Assembly (NCBI GenBank): GCA_020284085.1 | Contig: JACEVL010000499.1 | Coordinates: forward strand, 671,001 to 735,000 | DNA from: Aporrectodea caliginosa | Lineage: Eukaryota > Annelida > Clitellata > Crassiclitellata > Lumbricidae | Length of the DNA: 64,000 nt | Reading direction: 5' to 3' | The notes under the pieces: model-generated | The model's input: only the letters and a program-made list of their open reading frames with translations | What the model was told of the DNA's origin: nothing | The model's database searches: none | Translations under genes and position numbers: made by a program | Shown here: one piece after another, positions 1-13,900 of the stretch | How positions within the stretch are numbered: the stretch's first letter is position 1 | Layout: each line of letters starts with the position of its first letter

Positions 1-201
1 AACATACCGCTACGCCACCGCATCCACTAATATTTTGCATACATGCCTGCAATGTATATGTGCATTCATATTTACAAATGCGTTCAGCTATACTGAAAAG
101 TTGTTAATGGGTTTTAAGCACTTCAGAGGGGTTTCCTGGAACTGGTGCTATATAAATATCCGATGCATATATGTATAGCTTTTGTTACTGTACTCTTGCA
201 G

Positions 202-270
202 AGTGATTGCTTGTCTCTGGAGAAGTTCTTTGTCAACACAATACAAGTCAGAAGTCTGGCTCGACTCAAG
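202..270 (+). CDS. MED14: MED14 exon a (residues 1-23)
   Basis: Acceptor cttgcag and donor gtttgc bound a 69-bp phase-0 exon. It encodes [15 protein letters not shown] followed by LARLK, which aligns with the human block LSIEKLLIDSVHARAHQKLQ. This is the first MED14 exon in the window; earlier exons must lie upstream. Confidence 0.85.
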
Positions 271-1900
271 GTTTGCACATCGATTGAACTTCTCTGTTTG
301 GGTGTATCATGTAAAGTAATTAAGCATTTATATAGCACCCCTTCAAGATATCTACTCAGAGGCACTGTGCACACTAGCCTGTATGATGTTAAATGTCATT
401 ATGAACCAATATATTACATCAGCAAAACAATGCACAGTAAGCTGGAAGAGTCACCAGTGGCAGGCCCACGCACACATGTGGAACCAACCAATGGATTCCC
501 GTCAACAGCTAAAGATGGTATGGGAAGTTCCGATACATGAACTGCATGGATCACTGCTTTGTCTAATCATCTAAGATGGTTCCACGATTACTTAATTGAG
601 TAAAATGTATGACATTATTATTATTTTGTTTTTGTAATGTAATGTAATGTAAATGTTACATTACATTAATGTAATGTAAAGAGAAGAATAGCCATGGGAA
701 AAGATGCCTTCTATAAAAGAAAGGAATTAATGAGAGGAAAGCTAAATAAGAATCTTAAGAAAAGAATTATCAAGTCTATGATATGGAGTGTGGTGTTATA
801 CGGATCAGAGACATGGACTCTAAGGAAGGAAGACATCAGAAGATTGGAGGCCTTCGAGATGTGGATATGGCGAAGAATGGAGAGAGTCAGCTGGATGGAT
901 CGGAGGACAAATGAAGACATACTACAAATGGTGGACGAAAAAGATCCATGATAGGGATAATAAGAAGCCGACAAAGAAAATGGATGGGCCACATCATGAG
1001 GGGAGACTCCCTTCTAAGAATTATAATTGAGGGAAGAATGGAGGGAAGAAGACACGAGGAAGACCGAGAATGATGTTGTTGGACTGGATGATGGAGGAAG
1101 ATTACGGCAAACTGAAGGAAAGAGCCAGAAAACGTGATGAATGGCGAAATTGGACGTATTTGAACCTGCCTAGGAAGGCAGAGAACCAAAAGAGAGTAAT
1201 GTAATGTAACAAAACATTTATAAAGCGCCACTTAAGAGTCTCTCAGAAGCGCTCAACACGTGGCCATCAAACAGCTGAAAAAATGCGTCTTTAAGAGTTT
1301 GGAGAAAATCATATAGCCGCATGCAGCACGCACAGACGGCGGAAGAGCGTTCCAGATCCGTGGCGCCGCAATCGAGAAGTCCCGATGAGCACAGGTGGTG
1401 GTTCGAAACGAAGGTATTATCAAGTCATTTCGCGAGGCAGACCGGAGAGCCTGCCGACCAGTTTGAGTGCCAACTGGAAGGCACATAATCTCCACGATGC
1501 ATAAAGCGTTGCTGTATAATGGTCGAGCATCAGTCAGTGGCTTTGAGCAATTGTGAGTGAAGGACTTGCTCAGGGTCCCTACCAGGTAAACATCTCGGGG
1601 GTGGAGGCTAGAACCTGAACTCGATGACATTGTACATGTATTTATGTCGTGTAACACACCATTGAACAATGGGAGAAACCAGTAGGCCGTGAACAATGAG
1701 CTCCACAAAACACTGGAGAAGACCACTTGGTTGGCCTAGAACCCCATGGTTGGCCTAGAACCCCATGGTTGACCTAGAACCACTTGGCCTAGAGTCATAT
1801 AGATGGATCTCACAGAACTACATATTGGCCTGGTTCTAGGGCAATTCGTCGCCGGACAATTCGTCGCGGACAGTTCGTCGCGAATTATTTTTTCTATCAA

Positions 1901-1965
<65 letters not shown>

Positions 1966-4900
1966 TTTTTATGTGCCTAGTTGTGCGTTTTCTGGAAATA
2001 AATATCTTAAGCTTTTCAGTCGTGCCGTTATGTTGTATGCGGTAATTATGGCGTTATTATGACGAATTGTCCGCGACGAATTGTCAGCGACGAATTGTCC
2101 GGCGACGAATTGCCCGGCGACGAATTGCCCGGTTACCATTGGCCTTTGTATGGTGTAAGGGAAGGCCCTTTGATGTAATTCAGTGTAAATCACTGGCCTC
2201 TGGTCTGATTCAATTTAGTCAAAATATCTATGGCATGGATTGTTTAAAGCAGTTCTATGTTGTTTGCTCTACAATAATCTGTGTTCATTTGATAACATTG
2301 TAGGATCTCGAGAGGGAACTGCGACTAACTGTCATTGGCCAGTGTGAGTTTTGACACTGTTCTGCTTATCTCCTTACTTACCAGCTTAGTTACAAGGCTA
2401 TGGCCTTATCTCCTTATTTAAAAAACTTAGTTACAATGCATCACCCTCCTCCTTTATCCAGGCTTGGGACTGGCACTGCCAGAGTATGAGTACTGGCGGA
2501 GTTTTACTGGTACTGGCAATTTTTAAATTAATGTTTGATGAGTTTGTTGTTTTCCTTCAATCAAGATGATCAGTTTTCCTTCCAACTGTATCCTGTTGTT
2601 CCAGGTGAGATAAAAGACCTACCTGTCGTGTTGTACATTCCACTGTTGATGCCATGCTTGGAGTCGGAGAAGCTGTCTGTCACAGTCGACACGATCAGAG
2701 GATGCTATCTCGTCTCCCTGGCACAGAAAGGTATGTGTGATCTACTACTTCTATTCCTTTATTTCACAAACTCGTTGACACAAACGCAACAAGATTACAA
2801 AACAAAATCAGCAGTTTAGATATCGATTGTAAAAATAACAGTCAAATAGCTAAGAGCGTTAGGAATGTATTAAAGACTAAGACCTATTGCTAAAGAAATT
2901 ATTGTTTAGCCTAGTACACCATAAAGTACTCTAGGTATGAAATTTTCATCAACTCTAGCCGGCAAAGTGAAATCATTGTATGAGTAATTTGTATGACTGT
3001 GCTCCATCTTACTTGCGCGATCTTTGCCACCCAGTATCTGACGTTGCAGCGCGTCTGGTGCTTTGATCTGTGACGAGGGGTGAGCTTTTAGTTCCACGGG
3101 TTCTCTTGGCTACCAGATAACTCCGAGCTTTCTCAGTTGTAGGCCCCCTCCATCTGGAATGATCTTGTGCCAGAGCTGTATTCATCTCTCCTGATCAACC
3201 CTCTAATCAATTAGCAAATTTCAGTAGCTAATTCTAATCGATTAGCAATTTAACTAATCGTGCCAATCTGATACATGCACACAAATACTTACCTGCTTTC
3301 ATATGTACATAGGAGCACTGACTAGTAGAGTGGCTTGTATTCGGCTGATTTCTTTTACTGCTTTTTACATTTTTACTTATGCATATCGTTTCATGTTTCT
3401 TTGCAGAGACACCTTTGACTCACGAGATTGAGGAGTGCCTGAATTCCGACAAGAAAGACCTCAAGAAGTTACTTACAAACCTCAGGTAAGCAGAGTTATT
3501 GAATGTGTATGGTGCGTTCGAACAGTTCTGTGAGAGAGGGAAACAGAGACAGAGACAGACAGAGAGATCAGATGTGGATTTACCCTATTCTTTACGTCTC
3601 TTTATATGTTTTAATATTCATTTATTATTATTTCTCTGTATGTTAAGTGTCACTATCTAGTGGCAGAAACATTAATTGAAGATGCTTACCAGTTGTGAGA
3701 GATGCTCTCCATGTCTGCATACAGTAGATGTCTTGGGGAGACTCAAACCCAATTGAGGAGCACATTTCCAAAACTCACTCAGTCCAATGCTTATCACTTG
3801 GACTGAGTGAGTTTTGGAAATGTGCTCCTCAATTACTCCTCCGTGCTCCAAACCAAATGAATACAGCTACACAAAATGCAGCTAAAACTTGTTTAGGTGA
3901 CTGCAGCATATGGAAATAGGTCAATGACACCTTTCTCGCCCTCTTCGTTCTGCTGACCGCTTGATCTCTTCGTACCTCGGTCGCGAACCTCATTAACCCA
4001 GCATCGGGCTTTCGCTGTTGTTGGTCCCTCAGTATGGAATGACCTTCACCCCGCAATTCGTAGCAGGATTCTGGAGGGGATTTCACTGGCATCTCTTCGC
4101 TGCGTAAAGACCTTTCTTTTCTCAGGCCTGTCACGCTGAGAGCACTTCTGAATAGCTCTGCTGTGAGAATCGCTTTACAAATGTTCAGATTAGATTAGAT
4201 TAGATGATTGCAGCAGAATTTGCATAACGGACCAATCAACTACATGTACACATCTTCTGGCTGTTGTAGTTCCTCATCCTTGATGCCACACAATCCTCAT
4301 GATTTGTTATTGTTATTAGGGCTGCCACAGGGCTAGCTTAAGGGACTGTCTCTGTGTGTATGTCTGTATCTCAGTCTGTCTCTCTCTTTCTCTCTCTCTC
4401 TTTTGTCTGTCTCGTATAGTAGTAAGCCATTTATTGACAGAGCATCAAACACCATAAGATCACAAGGTCACAATAACAACAATTAGTATAAATTCAAGGA
4501 AAACACTCCAGTAAATGATGCAAAAGTCAAAAGGTCAATCCAGAAGGGTCTGATGGACCCGCTGCGGCTGGATTGACCTTTTTCCTGGATAATATTGGGC
4601 AGTAGTAACAGTGCAAAAACAAAATGCATTGTATGAGAGTATGATACACTGTATAAATTTCTAAATAGCTGTGATGAGGCATAATTGCTGCTGCTTCTGG
4701 TTGCGTAGCATATGGAATTAGGTCAATGACACCTTTCTCTGTGTAGGTATTGGCTGATGCTGGAGAGATGTCGTCAGTCACTGCAGCAGATGCCGGTCGA
4801 GTGCCACGATGAGCTTCCGTTTGTCAACATCTCCGGGCATCCACTGGAATCACTTGGAAAGCACTGTCTCTACATCCGTCTCCCGATGCAGCTCGACCAC

Positions 4901-7900
4901 TACCTGGTGAGGAGGATGCTCAGGCTGCTGATGCTGGTCGAGATGTTGGGGATTACGATGATGTTGATGATTATGATAGTGATGATATGATGGTGATGAT
5001 GGTGATGATGATTATGATGGTGATGATATGATGATGATGATGTGATGATGATGATTATGATGGTGATGATATGATGATGATTATGAGGGGTGATGATATG
5101 ATGGTGATGATATGATGATGATTATGATGGTGATGATGATTATGATGGTGATGATATGATGATGATGATGTGATGATGATTATGAGGGGTGATGATATGA
5201 TGATGATTATGATGGTGATGATGATTATGATGATATGATGATGATTATGATATAATATGATGATGATATGATATAATGATGATATGATGATGATATGGAG
5301 AAGATGATGATGATTGCTTTGTTTTCTATTGCTTTGCTAACTGATGTAGGCTAATATATTCGTTCATAATGACACTTCATAATAGGCTAGCACAGAGAGC
5401 GCCTCTGAGTAGGTCTCCTGAAGAGGCGCTGTATAAATCCTCAGAATGAATGAATGATGTTTAGACTGGTCATGTTGATATTAACAGTAATGGTGTTGAA
5501 GGTGACCGAATAGTGAAGAATAAATTATGTTAATGTTGACCAAATGATGACCAGATGATAATGATAATGACCAAATGATGGCCTAATGATGATGACCAAA
5601 TGATGTTGATGTTGATCAAATGGTGATGATGACCAGATGATGATAATGATGGCCAAGTGTTATTAATGATGATTGTGATGATGATGGTGGTGATTATAAT
5701 GATGACCAATGATGATGATGTTAAACAATTGATGATGACCAGATGATGATAATGTTGGCCAACTGTTGTTAACGATGATGATGATAATAATGATGACCAA
5801 ATGATGATGATTAAATGAGGATGGTGATGACTTGGTGATGATTATGATAATGATGATGACCACGTGATGAGGACGACTGTTGTCATGGTAAAAAAATTGT
5901 GGTGATGAAGAAAATTCTAATTCTTTCCAGGTGGTAGAGGTGGTGATGCCGGTGGAGAAAGGCTCCAAGAAACCTTTCTACAGCTACTACCTGCTCAAGG
6001 TTTTTCCAGAGGGAATCGAATCGGAAACAGGAGGAAACGCTGCGGAAACTTCTTCAGGAACAATCCGAACTATGGATGGAAACGACCTGACCCAGCTCTT
6101 CTTACGACCGGGTCAGATTCTGAAGCTCGACCCATTTGCTCTGACGAGGGGCCAGTGCGGCAAGGTCATGGGTAAGTGACAGAGAACAGTGTTATAAATG
6201 TAGTATAACCTTTAACTTTTAAAATTAACTGTTTAAAATTTGAATTCTTTTTGTTTTGATGTTTATAAGCTTTATTTAAAATTTAAATTGTGTGTTATCA
6301 GGCCATTGTCTTAGGGTGACATTGTCATTTGCACAAGACTTCTGTCTAATAAGGGGTGCAGAAAAGTCTAATGAGTACACTAACCGTACACTGTCAGTGG
6401 GAAGATGAGATCAGTGCAGAGAACTGGCCACCCGCCCTCATATGCCGAGTCCAAGAATATGAAGTCGCTAACACTTTTACCCATGGCTGCGCTAGGGCTA
6501 ACTGAAGTGACTGTTCATCATCGTCATCTGTCTAATGTGGTCACAAGACTTCTGTCTAATTTTGTCTCTGGCCTTTCTCCAATGCGCCAGGCTTCTGCCT
6601 AACGTTTCCGTTCTAGGGTAATAACCCTCTGGCCAATAACCCGGCCATTAACCCCCTAGGAAAATTACGGTACCTCATCATTTAGTGGTCAAAATCTCCG
6701 ACAACTGAGCAACATGCTTTCTCCGTTATTGGCTGTGTGATGTAGAACGGGCTTCCTCGGGAGGTCCACTGCCCCCCTCTGGTCCTTCTCTCTCTATCAG
6801 CTCCTTATGACTGTTTTTTCCGCTTGGCCTGGGTCGGGAGCGCCTCTGAGTAGAGACCTTGAAGGGGTGCTATATAAATATCGACTGATTGATTAATCTT
6901 TGTAGAGATCCTAAGTGGCCGAGTGGGTTGGTGCCCGCTCGTCACGCCGGCGCCCCGGGTTCGCTTCCCGGTCAGGTCGGTTTATCAGAGATTAATTTCT
7001 CGGATCTTTACTGCGGGTGGCTCGGTCGCAATTTAAACGTGGAGTACGAGGAGGTTGCTTTCTGCCTCCGACACTAATCATCTTCGATATGAAAAAGTGT
7101 CGTTAAGCCGAAACAATTTATTTATTTTATTAATCTTTGTTGTTAACGTTTTCAGATTTTGAATCGGACGACCCAAGCCATCTGTCGAGAAAGAGAAAGG
7201 TGCGTAGAGATTAGAGAAAGGTGTCATTGACCTAATTCCATATGTTGTGCAAATTCTGCAGCAGTCACCTGTATCCAGATAAAGGTGTCATTAACCTAAT
7301 TCCATATGTTATGCAAATTCTGCAGCAGTCACCTGTATACAGAGAAAGGTGTCATTGACCTAATTTCATAAGTTATGCAAATTCTGCAGCAGTCACCTGT
7401 GCAAGTTTTAGCTGCAGCTGCAACTCTATTATGGTTTCAAGCTGCCACTCGAGTGGTCGCTGTGTTTTGGACCTTGAGCATAATTGCATAATAACCTTCA
7501 TGCATAATTGTTCAGCACCATCAATACATGTGCTATCATGTGTGCACTTCTGAACTTGGAAGGATAGGGCAGTATCAAATGCAGCTGTGTTGTTAAAACA
7601 TATGTAATGCAGAAGGTTGTTGTTAATTAGATTTCCAGTCCCGTGCCTTTGCCTGCATTGGCCCTTTGCTGTGGAATCAACTTTCCCCCTTAGTTTGCAC
7701 CACCATACTATCAGGTTGGCAGTGGTGACCCCGCTACATCTTTTCGCTACCTCAAAAATTAGCTTTATCTATGGGACTTTGCACTGGGAGCGCCTCTGAG
7801 TGGTGTTCACTGTGAGAGGCGCTTTATAATCTTTGTATCAAGTACAATACAGTACTATACAATAATGTGTATAAAGGTGTATTAGGTGTATGAAGGTGTA

Positions 7901-10900
7901 TTAGGTGTATGAAGGTATTAGGTATATTAGGTGTGTGAAGGTGTATTAGGTGTATGAAGGTGTATTAGGTATATTAGGTGTATGAAGGTGTATTAGGTGT
8001 ATGAAGTTTAAGCATCAGTTGTTATATTGTAGTTGCTGATGGGAGGTGAAGTAGCCGACGAAAGCAGTGGGAAGGTGAAAAGACCTCGCGTGTCAACGTA
8101 CTTCATATCGGAACTGACGCATATCGTTGCCCTCTGCGAAGACAAACTGCCACTGGTCGCCCTTACTGGAGAGGTAAAGGACTCATTATTTATGCTGTTG
8201 TCATTGCAGGGGGGGTTGCTCGATAGTGTAGTGGTTTGGACTGTCAAGTGAGAGGTTGGGGTTCAAATCCCCGCCAGGGCAGACATTTTTAAAGAGATTT
8301 CTCCTCGATCTGCACCCCATAGCCAACTCAACTATAATTAGTACACTGACCGTACACTGTCGGTGGAAAGATGAGATGGCGAGGGAGAGGACTGGCCATC
8401 CGACCTCATATGCCAAGGTTAAGAAAATGAAGTCTAACACTTCGTGCTCATTGCCCTTCTTCTTCATAGTTACTGTCACCATGCCAATTGCTGGATCTCT
8501 TCCATCTTTTTTATTCTGAGAGGTGAAGGGCTCATTGTTTGTGCTGTTGTCATGGTTACTATTGCCATGCCAACTTCAGTATCCCTTCGATACTCTTTCT
8601 CTGGAGTGGTAAACGGTTGTTGTGATGGTTGCTCTCGCCGTGACAGTCACTATATCTTCTGAGAGGTGAAGGGCTGAACAAAACTTATTAACTAACAATT
8701 ACTAACAATTGCTCGGTGCCATCGATGTTCTGTCGTATGGTCGTGTGCACTTCTGAATTCTGGAAGGAGATCAATATCAAAATACAGTTAGAATGTAAGA
8801 GATGAAAGTGTTTGCTGCTTTGTGTAGACAAATATTTCCTTTCTTATAGCTGGCAAAGAGAGGCATTGCTCACACGGGAATTACGGTCGAGGGACAGGGC
8901 GTTGCACTTTCTCTGTCATTGCTACAGTGAGTAGAAGTTATATATGGTTCATTGTTCCATTATCATTATTCATCATCATCATCATCATAGAAGCATTGCC
9001 GTGGCACAATGTTTCTGGAGTAAGTTGCCTGGCGACCTGTGAAATTTATTCCAGAGCCACTCCTTGCCACTTTTCTGCAAGTGCTCGAAGATGATTATGT
9101 TCGGTCGTGGTTTCATGATGCTAAATGTTATGAGGGGGAATTTCTTGAGCTAACAAAGCAAAAGGGTTTAGGGTAATGGTAACACTCTGGCACGAAGAGC
9201 AGATCAGCATGGACGTGGGATCGCTTTCTGCTATCTTCAAAAATTGACTTAGGCTTTCATTTGCCAGAAGGCGTTGGTAAAATGAGTAGTAGGTCATGAT
9301 GGGCGTCTTGCTTGGCTGCCAAACAGTTAAATTCGACTCCTGTAATAACTTTTGATCATCCGTTCATACTATAAATTGTAATCATACTGCAGTGTGTCAG
9401 TTTGAAATAATAAATGAAGATTATTATTATTATACAGTGAAATTTGACTGCTGTTGAGCTTGTTATCATCTGTTACTACTGTATAATGTAACTGTGTGGT
9501 GACTGTGTCTGACTGTGTGCTTGTCAGTTTAAATTAATAATCGAATATTATTATTATTAATATCTGTTGTGTAGGGGCTTGCCCTGTCCGGAGATGCCAC
9601 GAAAAGCTGCCGAGCTGCTCAAGAACAATCTTCTGTCGTTTACGTTTCGTATCCAGCGGAAAGACAAAGCCATCTGGTGCGTCGAGGTATGGAGAGTTTC
9701 ATCCGGTCAGAGATTTTCAGCAGTTCAGGAGATTTTTTGGGTTTGAGATTCTCGTTGATTGTTGGAGATTTTCATGTACATGGGTAAACCCTGTCAGCAG
9801 GACTTTGGTTACAATTTCCATTGTAATTTTCATTACTATATACATAGTCAATAGTCTCAGGGGGGCCCGTGGCGCATTGGATAACATCTGGCAAAGTGAC
9901 CGAGAGGTACCGAGTTCGAGCCCCCGTTGGGCGGATATGCTTTGTGTTTGCAGGCTGTCTGTTCTGTTAGTAGTTAAGATTTGTGTCTTGTGAATTGCAT
10001 AATTGTACACTGTAACTGGTTGCGGTGTGTCAATCGGATTGTTGAATAAACGAAAATATATTATTATTATGTGAATGGAGAAGTTGATGCTCTTTTTTAT
10101 TTGTTTGGAGATTTTGGAGATTTTCATTTATTTGGAGATTTTAGCTCGGCTTTGAATTTTAGAAGCATTGTTTCATACTGTTGGCACCAACTCAAGTTTC
10201 TGCATAATTTTATTGTTGACTTTTTTGTATTTTGCTTCAAGACTATTGAATTTTAAACTTTATTTCTGTTTCAGAACATCTTTACTAATCATCCGATTAA
10301 AAGTACGAATATTCACGAGCAAGGTAAAGCATGAATATTCATTGTTTCTACAGCTAGTCATGTATGCTATGTTGTCTTGCTATATGAGAATGTTCAGATT
10401 CATACCCACACATACCTGACAAAAAGACATTATGCATAGTTGCTTAGGCTACATAAATGTATGCTGCTTGTGTATATACGTACATAGATACATGCATGCA
10501 TGTGTATATATACATACATACCTACATTTGTGTTTGTATATATATACGTATAACCATAGCCATAAATTTTGTTGCTTCTTGTTGCACAGAATAACATAAC
10601 AATCAAAAAGAAGACATTCGTTAATTTACATAATAATAATAATAATCTTTTCTTTATTGAAGCACCTGACAAATGCACTGCACTGTACATTTGCATGTTA
10701 TGCAATTGAAACAACAAATGACAGAAGACATGAATCTTAACTACTAACAGAACAGACAGCCTGCAATACACGGCGCTAATAGCAGCCTACAAAGCATGTC
10801 CACCCTATGGAACTCAAACTCGGTACCTCTCGCTCTCTATGCCACTGTGTTGTCCAATGCGCTATCGGCCCCCGCTCAGGAATCAATAGAAGAGAGATCC

Positions 10901-13900
10901 TTAAGGGACCAATGTCCTGCTGACAGTTACCCATGTACATGGAAATAATAGCATTTGACTATATAACATACGTTTAATATAAATACCAAGAATACATGGT
11001 CTTAACTGGTTAACTAAAATTGAAATTGAAAGACATTGAGTGTCTGCACCAAGCACAATATATGCACACAGAATATGCACACAAGGCAAGGAGTAAGAAA
11101 GGAGATGGGGAAAGAGTCCCGGCTCAGCAGCTAGTAAGTGGCCATGCATATATAGGTAATGGCTTGGGGCTGTGGATGCAGCACTGGCAAGCACAGTTAA
11201 GGCAAGCAATACCAATCATGGACTGATGCTAATAGAGGTAAATGAACTTCTACATTACATTACCAGCAGCACACCTGTGTGTCTGGTAGCATGCTGAGTC
11301 AGTAATTGAACAATTGTGGGTTTGAGCCTGCTCAGTGGACTCTGTGTAATGACCCGGGAAAAGTAATTTGTGCACTCTTGTTGTTCAGAAGACTTTGGTT
11401 TCACTTTTAAATGTAACTTTGACAATGCTTAGTCTCTGCGTTTATTGGTAGGTTGTGACGTCACTTGATGATGGTATGTAGAAGATAGATAGTTGATGTT
11501 TTAGAGTGCTCGATATCGTTAAGTCACGCTTGCTGAGTTTGATAATAAGTGTTAAAAATGTCTTGTGCGCAAGTGCGATAAATGAACAGCTAGCTTATGA
11601 ATACAAACAACTGAATACTGAACAAACAGCAACCATTGAAACTTATCTAAGAAAGGGAGGCAGGCAGGGCGACCCACGACAATACTATTGTACCTGTTTT
11701 CTGGTTTCCAGGTCCTGAACATCGAGTGTTCTACTATTACGACAAGATGTCTCTCGAATCCATTGACAAGATCGTCACTCGACTCGTAGCCGACTGGAAC
11801 GCCGTCTGTCAACTGTTTGCAGCCGTTGTCGAATTCTCAGAAGTCTATAACAGCGGTTAGTACAGTGTGGACTCATTAAATTGTGTTCAGTCGCCAATTA
11901 GTCTAATCTTTTTTGATTGGCTATCTTGGTAATTCTTATAGGAGAATTGCTATCTGGGTGACACTCCCTAGCGGGATTTATATCCTGTTTTGGCCTCCCT
12001 TTATCGCCAATGTAGTTTTATTACTTTGCATTTTTGGACATTTTTGTAATAATGTGGTTGCAATAAAACTTGATTGATTGATAACTTGAAGTCATCAGGT
12101 GACATGCCTTATGATACAGCGTGTGAACCAGGCCGCATGGTAAAAGGATTAATGGTGAAAAATCAATAGATTTAGCACTACACTACAGTTCTTGTATTGT
12201 ATATTAACTAACGTGATGGGTTAAGTTAACAGCTCTGGGGTACATAACACCACTTCAGAATGGCTTTGGAGTACATGACACCGCTTAAAAATGGCTTTGG
12301 GGTACTTAACACCACTTCACAATGGCGCATAAGTGCGTCCATGCTGTAAGAACTGTAATTTTGCTGGGCAGTCTTTCAGTAATTTATTGGCATTTTTTTC
12401 TTTTTGCAGACAATCCTGACTTGATTAAAAACATTGAAGTGAGAAGCTACAATTACAAACATCTTAATCTGGCTTATGGACCGCAGAAATGTTATATGGT
12501 AAGTAGGTAGATCTGCTTAGTTATGTTGTAGGTTGGTTATCTCAATTGTTGACTCTGTTCTTCCATGTCATTAGTTAGCTTTCGATGAGAATCCATTCAT
12601 TGGTTCCACATGTGTGCGTGGACCTGACACTGGTGACTCTTCTAGCTTACTGTGCTTTGTTTTGCTTTGCTAACCGATGTAATATTTTTGTTCGTAATGA
12701 CACTTAACATCATAATAGGGTAGCGCAGTGAGCACCGCTGAGTATTTCTTTTGAAGTTGAAGAGGCGCTAGATATAAATTCTCAGAATGAATGAATGTTG
12801 ATTCTTTTAATGCTTTAAATATCAAATATTGAATATTAAAGATTAAGCATGAAGTGTTGGTTATCTGATTTGTCGATCCTGTGTAATGATTAAATATTAA
12901 ATGTTGAATATATTGAATGTTGGTGCTCTGTTTCTCAAGGTGTCTGTGCAGTACAACCAGAATGAGAAGCAGTTCAAACTGCTGTTTGGAACAATTGGCC
13001 AGTCTTCCTTGCCCAACGGCCACACCCTCGTCTCGACATACCTGGAAAAGGATCTTAACAGTACAAATTCTGTGGCACACCTCTCCAAGGTCAGTCGTCT
13101 TCTGGTAGCCGATGGTGGGACACGGTGGTCTGGTACCGAGTTCAAGTCCCCCGTAGGGTAGACATGCTTTGTAGGCTTCTATTAGCGCCGTGTATTGCAG
13201 GCTGTCTGTTCTGTTAGTAGTTAAGATTTATGTCTTCTGTCATTTGTGTTCTTGTGAATTGTTTCAATTGCATAATTGTACACTGTAACCGGTTGTGGTT
13301 TGTCAACCGGATTGTTTGAATAAACGAAAATATTATTATTATTATAAAGGGAGATGAGATGGAAGGGCACTATATAAATTTATGAGTGAATGAAAGAATG
13401 AATATTAATTGCCATGGTGGTCATGTGTAAGAAGAGCAGTATATTTTTCAACATAACGTTACAAAGTATTCTAATGAAGAAGAGCAGTCCCTTAAGCTAG
13501 CCCTGAGGCATCCATGGGAATGAAGTGTTAGCTACTTCATTTTCTTGGCCTCGGCATATTAGGGCGGGTGGCCAGTTATCTCTCGCCGTCTCATCTTCGA
13601 GTCGTTTCAGTAGCTAATTCTAATACTACTCGATTAGCAGTTTGACTATCTCTGATACATACATGCACATGCATACATACACATACACTGTGTCAGTCCA
13701 CGGATTTATATTTTGATCCTGCCAACGTGGACTCTGCATATCGACATTGGACATATCATATACGCCAGACTGCCTCTTTACCAAGCTGTCCAAGTCATGC
13801 CATCAGTTGATCCCCACATCCGTGACTGTGCAATTACTTCGCTTCCTTTACTTAATACACTGTTTTTTCTTTTGCAGGTTCTGGTGCAAACCTGTTCAGT

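Noticed and set aside
6888..6970. Functional tRNA gene at the SINE-5 head
   Set aside because: A and B boxes are good but no seven-base acceptor stem pairs, and a SINE body and tail follow.
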